Positions 53,075 to 62,206 are shown, counted from the stretch's first letter. The stretch: 64,000 nucleotides of DNA from UBA1952 sp965200035 (GCA_965200035.1 OZ241334.1:1364001-1428000); one strand, 5' to 3'. Numbers and translations: made by a program. The notes: a model not told the origin generated them from the sequence alone.

Positions 53075-54871
53075 TTATCGCTTGCCTGTTGTAGGCTTCG
53101 TGCGATCGGCATTGGCTTTCTGCATCTCTTCAAGGCGCTGCTGCCACTTGCTCGGGGTAGCCGGCTTATTGCGGTTTTCCTTGAGCTGCGCATGGATCTT
53201 TTCTTCATTGATAAACAGCTTTTGAATCAGAAACTGCTGCAGAATCGAGATCATGTTGGAGAAGAAATAGTAGAAGGTAAGGGCGGCCGCCATTTTGTTG
53301 AACACGCCCAGCAGTACGATCGGGAAGATGAACGGCATATATTTCATCATCGGATTGTTCGGATCCTGCGGAGTCATATTGCGGTTGTAGAGCGCAAGAA
53401 ACAGGCTGGAAGCCGTCATCAGCAATGTAAACAGCGAGATATGATCGAAGAAAGAGAAAGGCAGGCGGGCGATGCTGTCATAAGTGGAAAGATCGTGCGC
53501 CCAAAGGAAACTCTTTTGGCGGAAATCAATCGCTGCTGGGAAGAAGTAATACATGGCTACCAGAAATGGCATCATGAATAAAGTTGGCAGACAGCCTCCG
53601 AGCGGACTTACGCCGGCGCTGCGATACAGCTTCATCTGCTCCATGCCCATCTTTTGCTGATCATCGCCGATCTTAGCGCGCAGCTCATCCAGCTCAGGCT
53701 TCAGCACCCGCATTTTGGCAGACGACAGATAGCTTTTATAAGTAAAAAAGGAAAGCAGCAGTTTGATAAATAGGGTCAGCAGCATGATGATGACGCCATA
53801 ATTGCTGACAAAGGAAGACAGGATATCGAATAGCGGAATGATCATCCACTTATTGATATATTTTACAAAGAAGAAAACGCCCGAACCCAGCGGCACCAGC
53901 TCATCCAACCCTACTTTGTAGCTTTTCAGCGTCTTGTAATGATTAGGACCGATGAACCATTTCATAGAAGCAGTACCGTCATTTTTCACCGGCAGCTCCA
54001 TTGTAAAGTTGCTCTGGGCAATCACCTGGCTATCCGTAGGCTTTGTACCGGCATTGATCTCAGTCTTGGTAAAGCCATTATCAGCAATCAGCGCGGTGCT
54101 GAAGTAGTGCATCCGGAAGCCCAGCCAGCGAACCGCTTCGCCATCGTTCGGCGTCTTATGAATGCCATCTGCATTAACCGTCCAGTAGTCATGCTTTTCG
54201 TTCATGCCGCTGAAATGTACCTGCGTGCTCTGCCGCTCATTATTGATATCGCGCTCGGTATGCAGGCTCTTGGTGCTCCAGCGAAGGGGTAGTGAATTGG
54301 CTGCAATGCCCGTCAGGTGTACGTCGCAGCTCATCATATAACCTTCTGTAGGGAGTGTATAAATAAAATCGATGCGCTTGCCTCCGCCCATATCTGCGGC
54401 AAAATCAATCTTCTGCGGGCCCTGCTGCTGTGCAATAAAGCTCAGATCGCCGGTAGCTACCTGGCTTTGTCCATTGGGTATCACAGCGCTCAGCATATTC
54501 TCCGGACCATTGAACAGGTAGAGCGGCTTATCATCATACGTTTTATAATCTTTCAGCAAGGCAGCTATCGGATGTGCACCCTTTGTGGAAAAAGTGATGG
54601 TCACATCTTTATTTTCCAGCGCCACGCTCTGCTCTGTATTTCTGAAAGCAGGAGGAAGCCCTGCGAGCGCTGAGTCATTTTGCTGATTGGCTTGGGCAGC
54701 CGCTTTGATGCGCGCGCTGTCCACAGGAGGCGCGGGATGCGCTTTCGCATAAGTAAGCGAGTCAGTGATTCTTTTCTGCTCAAATTGCTTTTGCGAATAA
54801 TTGTTGTAGGTAAAATACGCGATCAGCATAGCGGCCAACAGCGAAAAACCTATGACGGAATTACGGTCCAT
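53075..54871 (-). CDS. yidC: Membrane protein insertase YidC
   Basis: 598 aa. YidC inserts membrane proteins into the inner membrane with or without SecYEG. N-terminal transmembrane helix (SVIGFSLLAAMLIAYFTY), a large periplasmic beta domain (to about residue 350), and the conserved 60KD_IMP core: YGVIIMLLTLFIKLLLSFF, SSAKMRVLKPELDEL, then GGCLPTLFMMPFLVAMYYF. The C-terminus is rich in Lys/Arg (KENRNKPATPSKWQQRLEE), which may bind the ribosome. Preceded by its own -7 element and followed by a terminator. Confidence 0.96.
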   Translation of the reverse strand: MDRNSVIGFSLLAAMLIAYFTYNNYSQKQFEQKRITDSLTYAKAHPAPPVDSARIKAAAQANQQNDSALAGLPPAFRNTEQSVALENKDVTITFSTKGAHPIAALLKDYKTYDDKPLYLFNGPENMLSAVIPNGQSQVATGDLSFIAQQQGPQKIDFAADMGGGKRIDFIYTLPTEGYMMSCDVHLTGIAANSLPLRWSTKSLHTERDINNERQSTQVHFSGMNEKHDYWTVNADGIHKTPNDGEAVRWLGFRMHYFSTALIADNGFTKTEINAGTKPTDSQVIAQSNFTMELPVKNDGTASMKWFIGPNHYKTLKSYKVGLDELVPLGSGVFFFVKYINKWMIIPLFDILSSFVSNYGVIIMLLTLFIKLLLSFFTYKSYLSSAKMRVLKPELDELRAKIGDDQQKMGMEQMKLYRSAGVSPLGGCLPTLFMMPFLVAMYYFFPAAIDFRQKSFLWAHDLSTYDSIARLPFSFFDHISLFTLLMTASSLFLALYNRNMTPQDPNNPMMKYMPFIFPIVLLGVFNKMAAALTFYYFFSNMISILQQFLIQKLFINEEKIHAQLKENRNKPATPSKWQQRLEEMQKANADRTKPTTGKR

Positions 54872-54888
54872 TATCTATAATAAGGCCG

Positions 54889-54896
54889 CAAAGGTA
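54889..54896 (-). promoter_or_regulatory. -7 element of yidC
   Basis: Minus strand TACCTTTG, a perfect TAnnTTTG match, followed by CGGCC, 17 bp before the ATG at 54871. Confidence 0.65.
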
Positions 54897-55018
54897 GGTA
54901 ATGTGGTTTTATATAGCAGGACGAACACTATAGCGGACATTAATCCGTTAATAGCAGGTAAGCTACTGTCGTTTAACAGTATGCGGCACGTTTTTAGTTA
55001 ATCATCTAATTTTAATCT

Positions 55019-55762
55019 ATGCTCCGCACCATTATCGTCGATGACGAGCCCATTATACGCGCAGATATTGAGTCCTTGCTTGAGCCCCGCAAAGACATTG
55101 TCATTATCGGTGCGTGCGGCAGTGTGCAGGAGGCCATTATTCTGATCAATATTCTTAAGCCGGATCTGTTATTGTTGGATATCCATCTGTCTGACGGCAT
55201 CAGTTTTGATATTATCAATGCTATCCCCAATCTCGATTGTGCGGTTATTTTTATTACCGCTTACGATAAGCATGCTATTCAGGCGATCCGCATTGGCGCG
55301 CTGGATTATCTGCTGAAGCCAGTGGTAGAGGAAGAGCTTTATGCTGCGCTCGATAAAGTACACCGAAAGGTTGGTCAGCTTGCCCTGCAGACGCAGGAAA
55401 CCCAAAAGAATCTGGAAGCGGGCAATGAATATGCGGATAAGACGATTGTGCTGCGCTCACAGAGAGAGGTGCAGCTTATAAAGCTGGATGATATTATTTT
55501 TTGCGAAGGCGATGGCAATTATACCACGTTCTATCTTACGGGAAATAAGAAAATTGTAGTATCAAAGCCCCTGAAAGAGTATGATGATCTGCTGCCACGC
55601 CATCAGTTTATCCGCACCCACCAGTCTTATCTGGTCAGTTTGAAATTCATTCATCATTACGACCGGGAAGGTATTCTTCATATGAAAAACGGGGTGGAGG
55701 TGCCAGTGTCTGTGCGAAAAAGAGAATTGGTGCGCGCCCACATTACCGGGGGATCCGCTTAA
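55019..55762 (+). CDS. LytTR-type response regulator
   Basis: 247 aa. N-terminal receiver domain: VDDE near the start, the phosphoacceptor Asp54 in LLLLDIHLSDG, Thr in FITAYDKHA and Lys in LLKPVVEEELY. C-terminal LytTR DNA-binding domain: KTIVLRSQREVQLIKLDDI, CEGDGNYTTFYL, FIRTHQSYLVSLKFI and VPVSVRKRELV. LytTR proteins bind direct repeats about one or two helical turns apart. The next gene is its probable kinase partner, 10 bp downstream. Downstream of both, three CGGAT boxes with 21-bp period look like a possible target. Confidence 0.95.
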   Translation: MLRTIIVDDEPIIRADIESLLEPRKDIVIIGACGSVQEAIILINILKPDLLLLDIHLSDGISFDIINAIPNLDCAVIFITAYDKHAIQAIRIGALDYLLKPVVEEELYAALDKVHRKVGQLALQTQETQKNLEAGNEYADKTIVLRSQREVQLIKLDDIIFCEGDGNYTTFYLTGNKKIVVSKPLKEYDDLLPRHQFIRTHQSYLVSLKFIHHYDREGILHMKNGVEVPVSVRKRELVRAHITGGSA

Positions 55763-55772
55763 ACAAACATTC

Positions 55773-57782
55773 ATGCATTCTGCCTGCAAGCATTTCAAAT
55801 ATTGTCTCCGGATATTGCTGCTGTCTCTTGCGGTTATCTCCTGTAATCATAAGAAACCCAAAACACTGCGTGCAGAAAAGGCAGCCTCTTTCAGACTGCC
55901 TGCAGACTGCGAAGCTGCTATTGATACCTACATTACCGGTACGAAAATGCGCAAAGACCCTGCAGGTGCCATTCATACATTTAACCACCTTGCTGCAAAA
56001 TATGAGGGCCGTGATTCGCTGGCCTATGCCCAGATACGTGCATACGCGGCACAGGCGTGGGATGTGCTGAATAATGGCGATTCGATGATCGCGGCCTGCG
56101 AAGATGCACTGGACTATTTTGACAATCCCCGCCTGCCTTATCTGGATTCAAGATCGATGGCTCACCTGTATATGGGCTGGGGTTATTACTACAAGAAGAA
56201 CCAGTTGACGGCCAACTATTTTTTCTCGCTGGCGGGCAATGATATTACCGATACGCTATTCATTCCTGAGACTCACGAATACATAACATCCCACTATCCG
56301 CCCGCTACCAAAGCAGCGCTGCTGGAAGAGATTGCAGCGATGGCACGGATATCGGGGCTCACCGAGCAGGCACGTAATTATATTGATCTGTCGCGCAGGA
56401 ATCTGGAGCTTATGCCGCAGCCCGATCCTTACCTGCGTGTATTCATCTACCTGGAATCCGGGTGCATCTACAGCCTGCTTAAGCAATATGATTCTGCAGC
56501 CTATTTCCTATATACAGCAGCAAAGGATACAGTACAGATGAATAACCCCTCGGTGCGCCTCACTTATCTCGACCATATAGCCGACTACTACATGGACGTT
56601 AAGAAGTACGATAGCTGCATTTACGTTTCGCTGGAATATGAACGGATGGCAATGGCGGATACTACTCTTACAGATGCCGGTGAACTGGCTTCGCAAAGAA
56701 TTGTGCTGGCTGGTGCCTATACCGCCAATGGCGAATACGACAAGGCCGCTGCTGTGCTGAAAAAAGTGGCTCCGGTCATGATGGATGAGCATAAGGTGTT
56801 GGAAGGCTCAATGGTTAGTTTTCTGGAAGCAAGGGCGGCCAATGCCCTTGCCGGCTGCGCCGGCCCGGCAGGCTACCGGACTATGGAAGAATATGTGCGC
56901 GCCAAGAATAAGCTTTACGATCAGCAGCGGCTCTCGACCATCACAGATATGGATGCCCGCTACAAAACACGCCGCAAGGAAGATGCGATCCGCCGGCTGA
57001 ATGTGGACAATGAGGCATACGAGCGCAAGACGCGCTTTCAATCGAAAGTGCTCACCATTTTTGTATTGTCGTTCCTGCTCATCATTGCTGTTGCGGTAAT
57101 CATCGCACAGCGCCAGGCGCGCCGCCGCCTGCAGGAAAGCGTTGACCGCATGGCGCTGGAGCAGCGTTTGCTGCGCAGCCAGATTGAGCCGCATTTCATC
57201 TTCAATACGCTGGCAGTGCTTCAGGGCCTTATTCGCCGCGAAGAGAAAGCACTTTCTATCAGATATCTGAACCAGTTTGCAAAGCTGCTGCGCATCTCGC
57301 TGGAGCATGCCCGGGAAAGCTTTGTACCGCTTAGCGGCGAGATAGATGCGCTGGGACATTATCTGGCTTTGCAGCAATTGCGCTTCCAGAATGCATTTAC
57401 CTACACGATTGATACCTGGGAGGATTATGAGGAAGAGAGCAGTGAGCTGCTGATTCCTCCCATGCTCTTGCAGCCGTTTGCAGAAAATGCCGTGCATCAT
57501 GGTATGAAGGGAAATACAGAAAAGGAAGGCAGGATAAATATACGGCTGCAGAAAGCGCAACATGTGATCCATTTTATTATTGAGGATAACGGGCCGGGGT
57601 ATGATACGAATGCGCCGCAGGCACCAAAAGGAAAAAAACAATCGCTGGCCATTGTTATTACCCGAGAGCGGCTCGCTATTCTAGGTAAGAAGACGGGCCA
57701 TCCTGCATCATTAACGATCATCTCTGCTTTAGGACAGGGTACGCGGGTGGAAATGCTTATTCCATATGCCTTGAAAACATAA
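55773..57782 (+). CDS. LytS-type sensor histidine kinase with lipoprotein-like N-terminus and TPR-like sensor region
   Basis: 669 aa. The N-terminus (CLRILLLSLAVISC, then NHKKPK) has a lipobox, so the sensor region may be periplasmic and lipid-anchored. Residues about 30-400 are helical with TPR-like spacing (AHLYMGWGYYYKKNQLTA, YDSAAYFLYTAAKD). One transmembrane helix lies at about 426-448 (VLTIFVLSFLLIIAVAVII). The His_kinase domain (PF06580 type) has phospho-accepting His474 in RSQIEPHFIFNTLAVLQG. The ATPase part has PPMLLQPFAENAVHHGM, IIEDNGPGYD and the GQGTRVEMLIP end. Partner of the LytTR regulator just upstream. Confidence 0.93.
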   Translation: MHSACKHFKYCLRILLLSLAVISCNHKKPKTLRAEKAASFRLPADCEAAIDTYITGTKMRKDPAGAIHTFNHLAAKYEGRDSLAYAQIRAYAAQAWDVLNNGDSMIAACEDALDYFDNPRLPYLDSRSMAHLYMGWGYYYKKNQLTANYFFSLAGNDITDTLFIPETHEYITSHYPPATKAALLEEIAAMARISGLTEQARNYIDLSRRNLELMPQPDPYLRVFIYLESGCIYSLLKQYDSAAYFLYTAAKDTVQMNNPSVRLTYLDHIADYYMDVKKYDSCIYVSLEYERMAMADTTLTDAGELASQRIVLAGAYTANGEYDKAAAVLKKVAPVMMDEHKVLEGSMVSFLEARAANALAGCAGPAGYRTMEEYVRAKNKLYDQQRLSTITDMDARYKTRRKEDAIRRLNVDNEAYERKTRFQSKVLTIFVLSFLLIIAVAVIIAQRQARRRLQESVDRMALEQRLLRSQIEPHFIFNTLAVLQGLIRREEKALSIRYLNQFAKLLRISLEHARESFVPLSGEIDALGHYLALQQLRFQNAFTYTIDTWEDYEEESSELLIPPMLLQPFAENAVHHGMKGNTEKEGRINIRLQKAQHVIHFIIEDNGPGYDTNAPQAPKGKKQSLAIVITRERLAILGKKTGHPASLTIISALGQGTRVEMLIPYALKT

Positions 57783-57801
57783 ACGCAGTTGGTCTTTACA
57801 A

Positions 57802-57850
57802 TACGGATTTACAAAAAACACGTACGGATTTACAATTTCCGTTTCCGGAT
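57802..57850 (+). promoter_or_regulatory. Three CGGAT boxes with exact 21-bp period: possible LytTR operator
   Basis: TACGGATTTACAA occurs at 57802-57814 and again, identical, at 57823-57835. A third, shorter copy (TCCGGATA) has CGGAT at 57846-57850, again 21 bp on. A perfect -7 element follows at 57865. LytTR-family regulators are known to bind direct repeats with about this period. Binding is inferred. Confidence 0.5.
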
Positions 57851-57864
57851 ATGTGACACTGAAG

Positions 57865-57872
57865 TAGGTTTG
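57865..57872 (+). promoter_or_regulatory. -7 element of an intergenic transcription unit
   Basis: Perfect TAGGTTTG, 15 bp after the third CGGAT box. It points away from the kinase gene toward a 180-bp stretch that ends in a terminator. Confidence 0.5.
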
Positions 57873-57877
57873 CATCC

Positions 57878-58085
57878 AGAAGGAATTAATGATCTTATGA
57901 TAGAGTTCCTTTTGGGAAAGCCCCTCTAAATCCTCAGTATCAGATACCTGCCTGACTTCAGGAAATCTTTCTTTAAAAAGAAAGGCCGGATATCTCTACC
58001 GTGGCCGGTGCACCCAATCACCAAGCAACTTATCATCCGGCTTTAAAAAATTGAACCCGCCCGGCGCATGCCAGGCGGGTTCTTT
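57878..58085 (+). ncRNA. Candidate small RNA ending in a strong terminator
   Basis: Between the -7 element at 57865 and the terminator at 58053 there is no ORF longer than about ten codons. The stretch contains hairpins: CCTGA/TCAGG near 57951-57962, and CTTTCTT/AAGAAAG near 57968-57985. Start position is a guess (about 6 bases after the -7 element). It could be a LytTR-regulated small RNA. Alternatively it is only a spacer. Confidence 0.35.
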
Positions 58086-58092
58086 GTTGTTG
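58053..58092. terminator. Strong hairpin terminator
   Basis: Stem GAACCCGCC (58053-58061) with GGCGGGTTC (58074-58082), inner GGC/GCC pairing, followed by TTTGTTGTTGTT; preceded by TTTAAAAAATT. It can serve the plus-strand unit and the convergent C1 peptidase gene. Confidence 0.85.
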
Positions 58093-58143
58093 TTAAGTCT
58101 TTAGTCGTTCGTAGTTTTGAACGCAATAAGATCACAGCAAATT

Positions 58144-59376
58144 TTACTTGCTTGCGGTTACGTGCTCCAGCACTTCTTTTACAGCGCCTTTATTTACGGT
58201 TGCTGTCATCATTTTTAGCTTTATGTAATCTTCATGCATGTACCAGTAGCCATTGTGTTCGCTATTGCCATGACCGCCAGCGCCTGAGTCTTTTACCAGA
58301 AACCACGTACCATTTGGCTTTTCTGTATAGCCTACAATATGCATGGCGTGGTCGTCTGTAGTAGCGCCATTCAGGAAGCGCAGCAGGCGGGCATCTTCAT
58401 TGATGTACGAAGACGGAATATCGTAAGACGGAATCATCATGAGTCCACGTTTAGAATCGATGCCGCTTTCGCTCACATCGCCGCCGATGGAAATGCTGTA
58501 TCCTTTCTTCAAAGATGCTTTTACGATGTTTACAAAATTGTTGAGCGGCACATTGTAATAATCCGTAGAATGCCACCAGTTATCATCCACTTTATATTCG
58601 GCATTGGTCCAGTAAGGCGCGGTTTTCAGGCTCATAAAAGTCACGTAGGATGATGGATTGATGCCCACCACATCATGCAGGTATTCCTGCGGTGTCACCT
58701 TCTTGCCTTTCACCATTACATAGCGCGGAGGCGTGCCAATATAGTGATCCATGATGTCTTTGATGGTACTCACCACTTCTTCTGTATTCCATGAATCACG
58801 GGCCTTTACTCCTTTGAGATAAGTCTTCATTTCTGCCACCATTTTACTGTGGTCATGATAAGGCTGGCCGGGCTTTTCACCGGTATAATCCTCTGCAGGC
58901 ACCGCACCATACTTCTTCATCATTCGCTGTACAGCATTCGTTTCCGAGCCTTCGTCGAATATAGATTCGCCACGTGTGCGCACATATTCCCTGGCCTTTT
59001 CTACATACTCCCAATACACCGTGTATATCTCAGAGAGCTGAATATGCGGATTGCCCAGGCGTGCAGCTTCGCTTTCATAAAAAGAGGTAGTGCTGAAGCA
59101 CCAGCAGGTACCGGTCATGCCCTGACTCACCGGCTTGTCTGCGGTCACGATCTTGAATTCATCCATAGATTTTGGCACATCTACTCCGGAGTAATCCATC
59201 GTCATACGCCTGGCCGGCTCTTTCTTTTCCTGACCGTAGGTCTTGATATCTTTCTGCATTTTTTCCCAGAATTCATTCTTGGGCGGCTCGGCATAATTAG
59301 CGGCATCCTGCCGGTCCTGCGCGAAAGCAGTAGCAGATGCAGCCAAAAGGAGCATCATGGAAATTGATTTCTTCAT
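58144..59376 (-). CDS. C1 family cysteine peptidase (bleomycin hydrolase/aminopeptidase C-like), exported
   Basis: 410 aa with a signal peptide (SISMMLLLAASATAFAQ). The catalytic Cys91 lies in KPVSQGMTGTCWCFSTTSF with the oxyanion Gln in PVSQ; the catalytic His is in TDDHAMHIVGY. The usual third residue, Asn in a NSWG-like motif, appears here as Asp (WFLVKDSGAGGHG). The length and the insert between Cys and His fit the C1B (PepC) group. The export signal points to a periplasmic or secreted enzyme. Weak -7 element at 59413. Confidence 0.88.
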   Translation of the reverse strand: MKKSISMMLLLAASATAFAQDRQDAANYAEPPKNEFWEKMQKDIKTYGQEKKEPARRMTMDYSGVDVPKSMDEFKIVTADKPVSQGMTGTCWCFSTTSFYESEAARLGNPHIQLSEIYTVYWEYVEKAREYVRTRGESIFDEGSETNAVQRMMKKYGAVPAEDYTGEKPGQPYHDHSKMVAEMKTYLKGVKARDSWNTEEVVSTIKDIMDHYIGTPPRYVMVKGKKVTPQEYLHDVVGINPSSYVTFMSLKTAPYWTNAEYKVDDNWWHSTDYYNVPLNNFVNIVKASLKKGYSISIGGDVSESGIDSKRGLMMIPSYDIPSSYINEDARLLRFLNGATTDDHAMHIVGYTEKPNGTWFLVKDSGAGGHGNSEHNGYWYMHEDYIKLKMMTATVNKGAVKEVLEHVTASK

Positions 59377-59412
59377 TGCTGAATAATGGCTATTGTATTG
59401 ATTGTGAAGAAA

Positions 59413-59420
59413 CGAATTTA
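59413..59420 (-). promoter_or_regulatory. Possible -7 element of the C1 peptidase gene
   Basis: Minus strand TAAATTCG, one mismatch from TAnnTTTG, 36 bp before the ATG at 59376. Confidence 0.4.
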
Positions 59421-59483
59421 AGCAATCATTGCCGGAAAGGATTGCGGCTATCGTATTTCCCCTTATTAGGGGGATAATGAAAC

Positions 59484-59550
59484 TTAAGGCATGCCTTGCT
59501 CAGAACGAGGCATGCCTTAAAACAAAAAAAGAGGCATCCGCGGATACCTC
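59484..59550 (-). terminator. Double hairpin after cphA
   Basis: Reading from cphA (minus): first a near-perfect hairpin (59531-59550, GAGGTATCCG/CGGATGCCTC with one mismatch) followed by CTTTTTTTGTT; then a perfect 13-bp stem TTAAGGCATGCCT / AGGCATGCCTTAA (59484-59496 and 59508-59520) whose arms are each near-palindromic. The first is the likely terminator. Confidence 0.8.
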
Positions 59551-59578
59551 TTGAAAATAAAACGTCTTAACATGAATG

Positions 59579-62206
59579 CTACGCCGGCAGCATCGTCTCA
59601 TCTTCCTGCGCCTTGTAGCGGCTTACCTGCTCCAGCGCATCGGGCACCACATCGCTGATGACTACGATGAAAGAGTCCTTAATCGCGTTCTGCATCGCAA
59701 AGTCAATGGCTTCATCTTCTCTGCGGAAGCAGGTGATCTTTTTACCCGGATCGATATTGTGGATGCCCTTTGTCATGAGGTCAATGATCTCTTCTTCCGT
59801 ACGGCCTCTCAGGTTTTTATCCTGACGGATGATGATCTCATCGAAGATGCGCGCGCTTTCCTCTCCCAGCGCAATCAGGTCTTCATCTCGGCGGTCGCCT
59901 ACTCCGGCTATCAGCCCGACCTTAACCGACGCTTCTACCTTGCCAATCATTTTGCCCAGCGCATTCAGGCCATGCGTATTGTGCGCATAGTCCAGCATCA
60001 CCGAATAATTCCTGAATTTGAACATATTCATGCGGCCGGGCGTCTGGTCTGCTCCGGGCTTGAACGACTGTAATGCCAGGCGGATCTCCTGTACATTGAT
60101 GTGCTGTACATATACCGCCAGCGAAGCAGCCAGCGCGTTGGCCACATTGAATTCTGCTGTGCCGTTGAAAGTGATGGGTATATTCTTTACATGCTCTACA
60201 CGGATCTTCCAGGTACCGCTGAGGATGGTAATGTAGCCGTTATCCAATACGGCCGCAAGGCCGCCCTTGGCGCAATGTCTGACAACGCGCTCGTTCTTTG
60301 GGTTGAGGGCAAAGTAGGCAATCTTGCTATCCACTTCCTTGCGCATATTATACACCAGGTCGTCTTCTGCATTCAGCACTACCCAGCCGTGGCGTGGTAC
60401 CGTCTGCGCAGCTACCGCTTTTACACGGGCCAGCTTCTCCAGCGTATCGATGCCGCCGAGCCCCAGGTGATCTTCGGCCACATTGGTCACTACAGCCACA
60501 TCGCACTGGTGAAAGCCCAGTCCCGCACGCAGAAGTCCGCCACGCGCGCATTCCAGCACGGCATAATCTACGGTAGGATCGCGCAGCACGAATTCGGCGC
60601 TTACCGGACCGGTACAGTCGCCGCGCACCATGAGCTGATCCTGTATATACACACCGTCAGTAGTGGTATAGCCTACTTTATGTCCGTGCTGTTTTACAAT
60701 GTGGGCAATGAGCCGTGTAGTTGTAGTCTTTCCGTTGGTACCGGAAATTGCGATGATGGGAATGCGCGCCGAAGTGCCCGGCGGATACAGCATATCAATT
60801 ACGTTGGCCGCTACATTGCGGGGCAGGCCTTCCGTAGGATCGAGGTGCATGCGGAAGCCCGGCGCTGCATTTACTTCCAGTACAGATCCGCCGTTTTGAG
60901 TAATGGGCTCATTCAGGTCTTCGGCCATGATGTCAATGCCACAGATATTGAGGCCTATGATACGGGCAATGCGCTCACACATAAATATATTATCCGGATG
61001 CACATAGTCGGTGACATCGGTAGCCGTGCCGCCAGTGCTGAGGTTGGCGGTAGGCTTCAGCCAGAGCTCTTCACCTGCTGCAATGATAGTGCTCAGGTCA
61101 TAGCCTTTCTTATCAAGCATCCCCATCAGGAAATGATCTACTTTGATCGAGGTCAGCACTTTTTCATGTCCATAACCTCTGCGCGGATCGGCATTCACCT
61201 GATCGATCAGCTGCTGAACGGTGCTTTTACCATCTCCAGTTACTGCGGCAGGCGTGCGCAATGCTGCGGCTACGAATTTGTTATCGATGACCAGACAGCG
61301 GAAATCGCGGCCGGTAATGAATTTCTCACAGATTACACCGCGGGAATATTTTTGCGCGGCGGCCAGGGCTTCTACAGCGCCCTCCCAGGTTTTGATATTG
61401 GTGGTAGCGCCCTTTCCATGATTGCCGTTCACCGGCTTAAGCACCATAGGATAGCCGATTTTATCAATAGCAGCCTGCAGGTCCTCTTCATCACGAATGA
61501 TGCGGCCACGCGGCACTGGTATCTCTGAAGCTTCCAGCAGGTTTTTGGTTTCTTCTTTATCACAAGCCAGCTCTACTGCAATTGACGAGGTGGTGCTGGC
61601 AATGGTGGCTTGTATGCGCCGCTGATTGACTCCATAACCCAACTGTACCAGTGAATGACGGTTGAGGCGGATGTAAGGAATTCTACGGCGGATGGCTTCA
61701 TCTACAATAGAGCCGGTGCTTGGCCCAAGGCGCTCGTCTTCGCGGATCTCACGCAGGTTCTGAATGTCTTGTTCCAGATCGTAAGGCTCGCCATTTATTA
61801 ATGCCTGTGCCATTTTCACGCAGGCTTTTGCCGTGTATGTGCCCGCTTTGGCTTCGAGGTAGGAGAATGCTACATGGTAGACACCTTTCTTTCCTGCAGT
61901 GCGGGTACGGCCAAAGCCGGTATCCATGCCGGCGAGGGTCTGCAGCTCCAGCGCCATATGCTCGATCACGTGACCCATCCAGGTGCCTTCTTCTACACGC
62001 TCAAAAAAGCCGCCTTCATGTTCTTCGGAGCAGCGGTGGCTGTAAAGGCTGGGCATGAATGCTTTGAGGCGGTCCAGGAAACCGGGAATCTTATTGGTCG
62101 GGAGTTCTTCCAGCTCCTCCAGATCCAGCAACATGACAATGAGTTTATGACGGGTAATGGACCAATAGTTAGGACCATTCATGATTTTAAGATCAAGGAT
62201 CTTCAT
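59579..62206 (-). CDS. cphA: Cyanophycin synthetase
   Basis: 875 aa. CphA builds cyanophycin, a poly-aspartate with arginine side chains, using ATP. N-terminal domain (MKILDLKIMNGPNYWSITRH) specific to the family; ATP-grasp module (about residues 200-480: NGNHGKGATTNI, ICEKFITGRDFRCLVID, VLEVNAAPGFRMHLD) that adds Asp; and a Mur-ligase-like module (P-loop ISGTNGKTTTTRLIAHI near residue 488, ARGGLLRAGLGF, MLDYAHNTHGL) that adds Arg. Normal length. It is divergent from cphB, with 261 bp between. Together they form a nitrogen/carbon storage cycle. Confidence 0.96.
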   Translation of the reverse strand: MKILDLKIMNGPNYWSITRHKLIVMLLDLEELEELPTNKIPGFLDRLKAFMPSLYSHRCSEEHEGGFFERVEEGTWMGHVIEHMALELQTLAGMDTGFGRTRTAGKKGVYHVAFSYLEAKAGTYTAKACVKMAQALINGEPYDLEQDIQNLREIREDERLGPSTGSIVDEAIRRRIPYIRLNRHSLVQLGYGVNQRRIQATIASTTSSIAVELACDKEETKNLLEASEIPVPRGRIIRDEEDLQAAIDKIGYPMVLKPVNGNHGKGATTNIKTWEGAVEALAAAQKYSRGVICEKFITGRDFRCLVIDNKFVAAALRTPAAVTGDGKSTVQQLIDQVNADPRRGYGHEKVLTSIKVDHFLMGMLDKKGYDLSTIIAAGEELWLKPTANLSTGGTATDVTDYVHPDNIFMCERIARIIGLNICGIDIMAEDLNEPITQNGGSVLEVNAAPGFRMHLDPTEGLPRNVAANVIDMLYPPGTSARIPIIAISGTNGKTTTTRLIAHIVKQHGHKVGYTTTDGVYIQDQLMVRGDCTGPVSAEFVLRDPTVDYAVLECARGGLLRAGLGFHQCDVAVVTNVAEDHLGLGGIDTLEKLARVKAVAAQTVPRHGWVVLNAEDDLVYNMRKEVDSKIAYFALNPKNERVVRHCAKGGLAAVLDNGYITILSGTWKIRVEHVKNIPITFNGTAEFNVANALAASLAVYVQHINVQEIRLALQSFKPGADQTPGRMNMFKFRNYSVMLDYAHNTHGLNALGKMIGKVEASVKVGLIAGVGDRRDEDLIALGEESARIFDEIIIRQDKNLRGRTEEEIIDLMTKGIHNIDPGKKITCFRREDEAIDFAMQNAIKDSFIVVISDVVPDALEQVSRYKAQEDETMLPA

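Noticed and set aside
54901..55018. TAGC(A/G)GG repeats upstream of the LytTR gene as an autoregulatory operator
   Set aside because: Three copies occur (near 54914, 54931, 54952) but the spacing is unequal (17 and 21 bp) and they differ from the CGGAT boxes downstream; too weak to call.
60101..61528. 475-codon plus-strand ORF
   Set aside because: Antisense to cphA, which has all expected motifs; the ORF is a by-product of codon composition.
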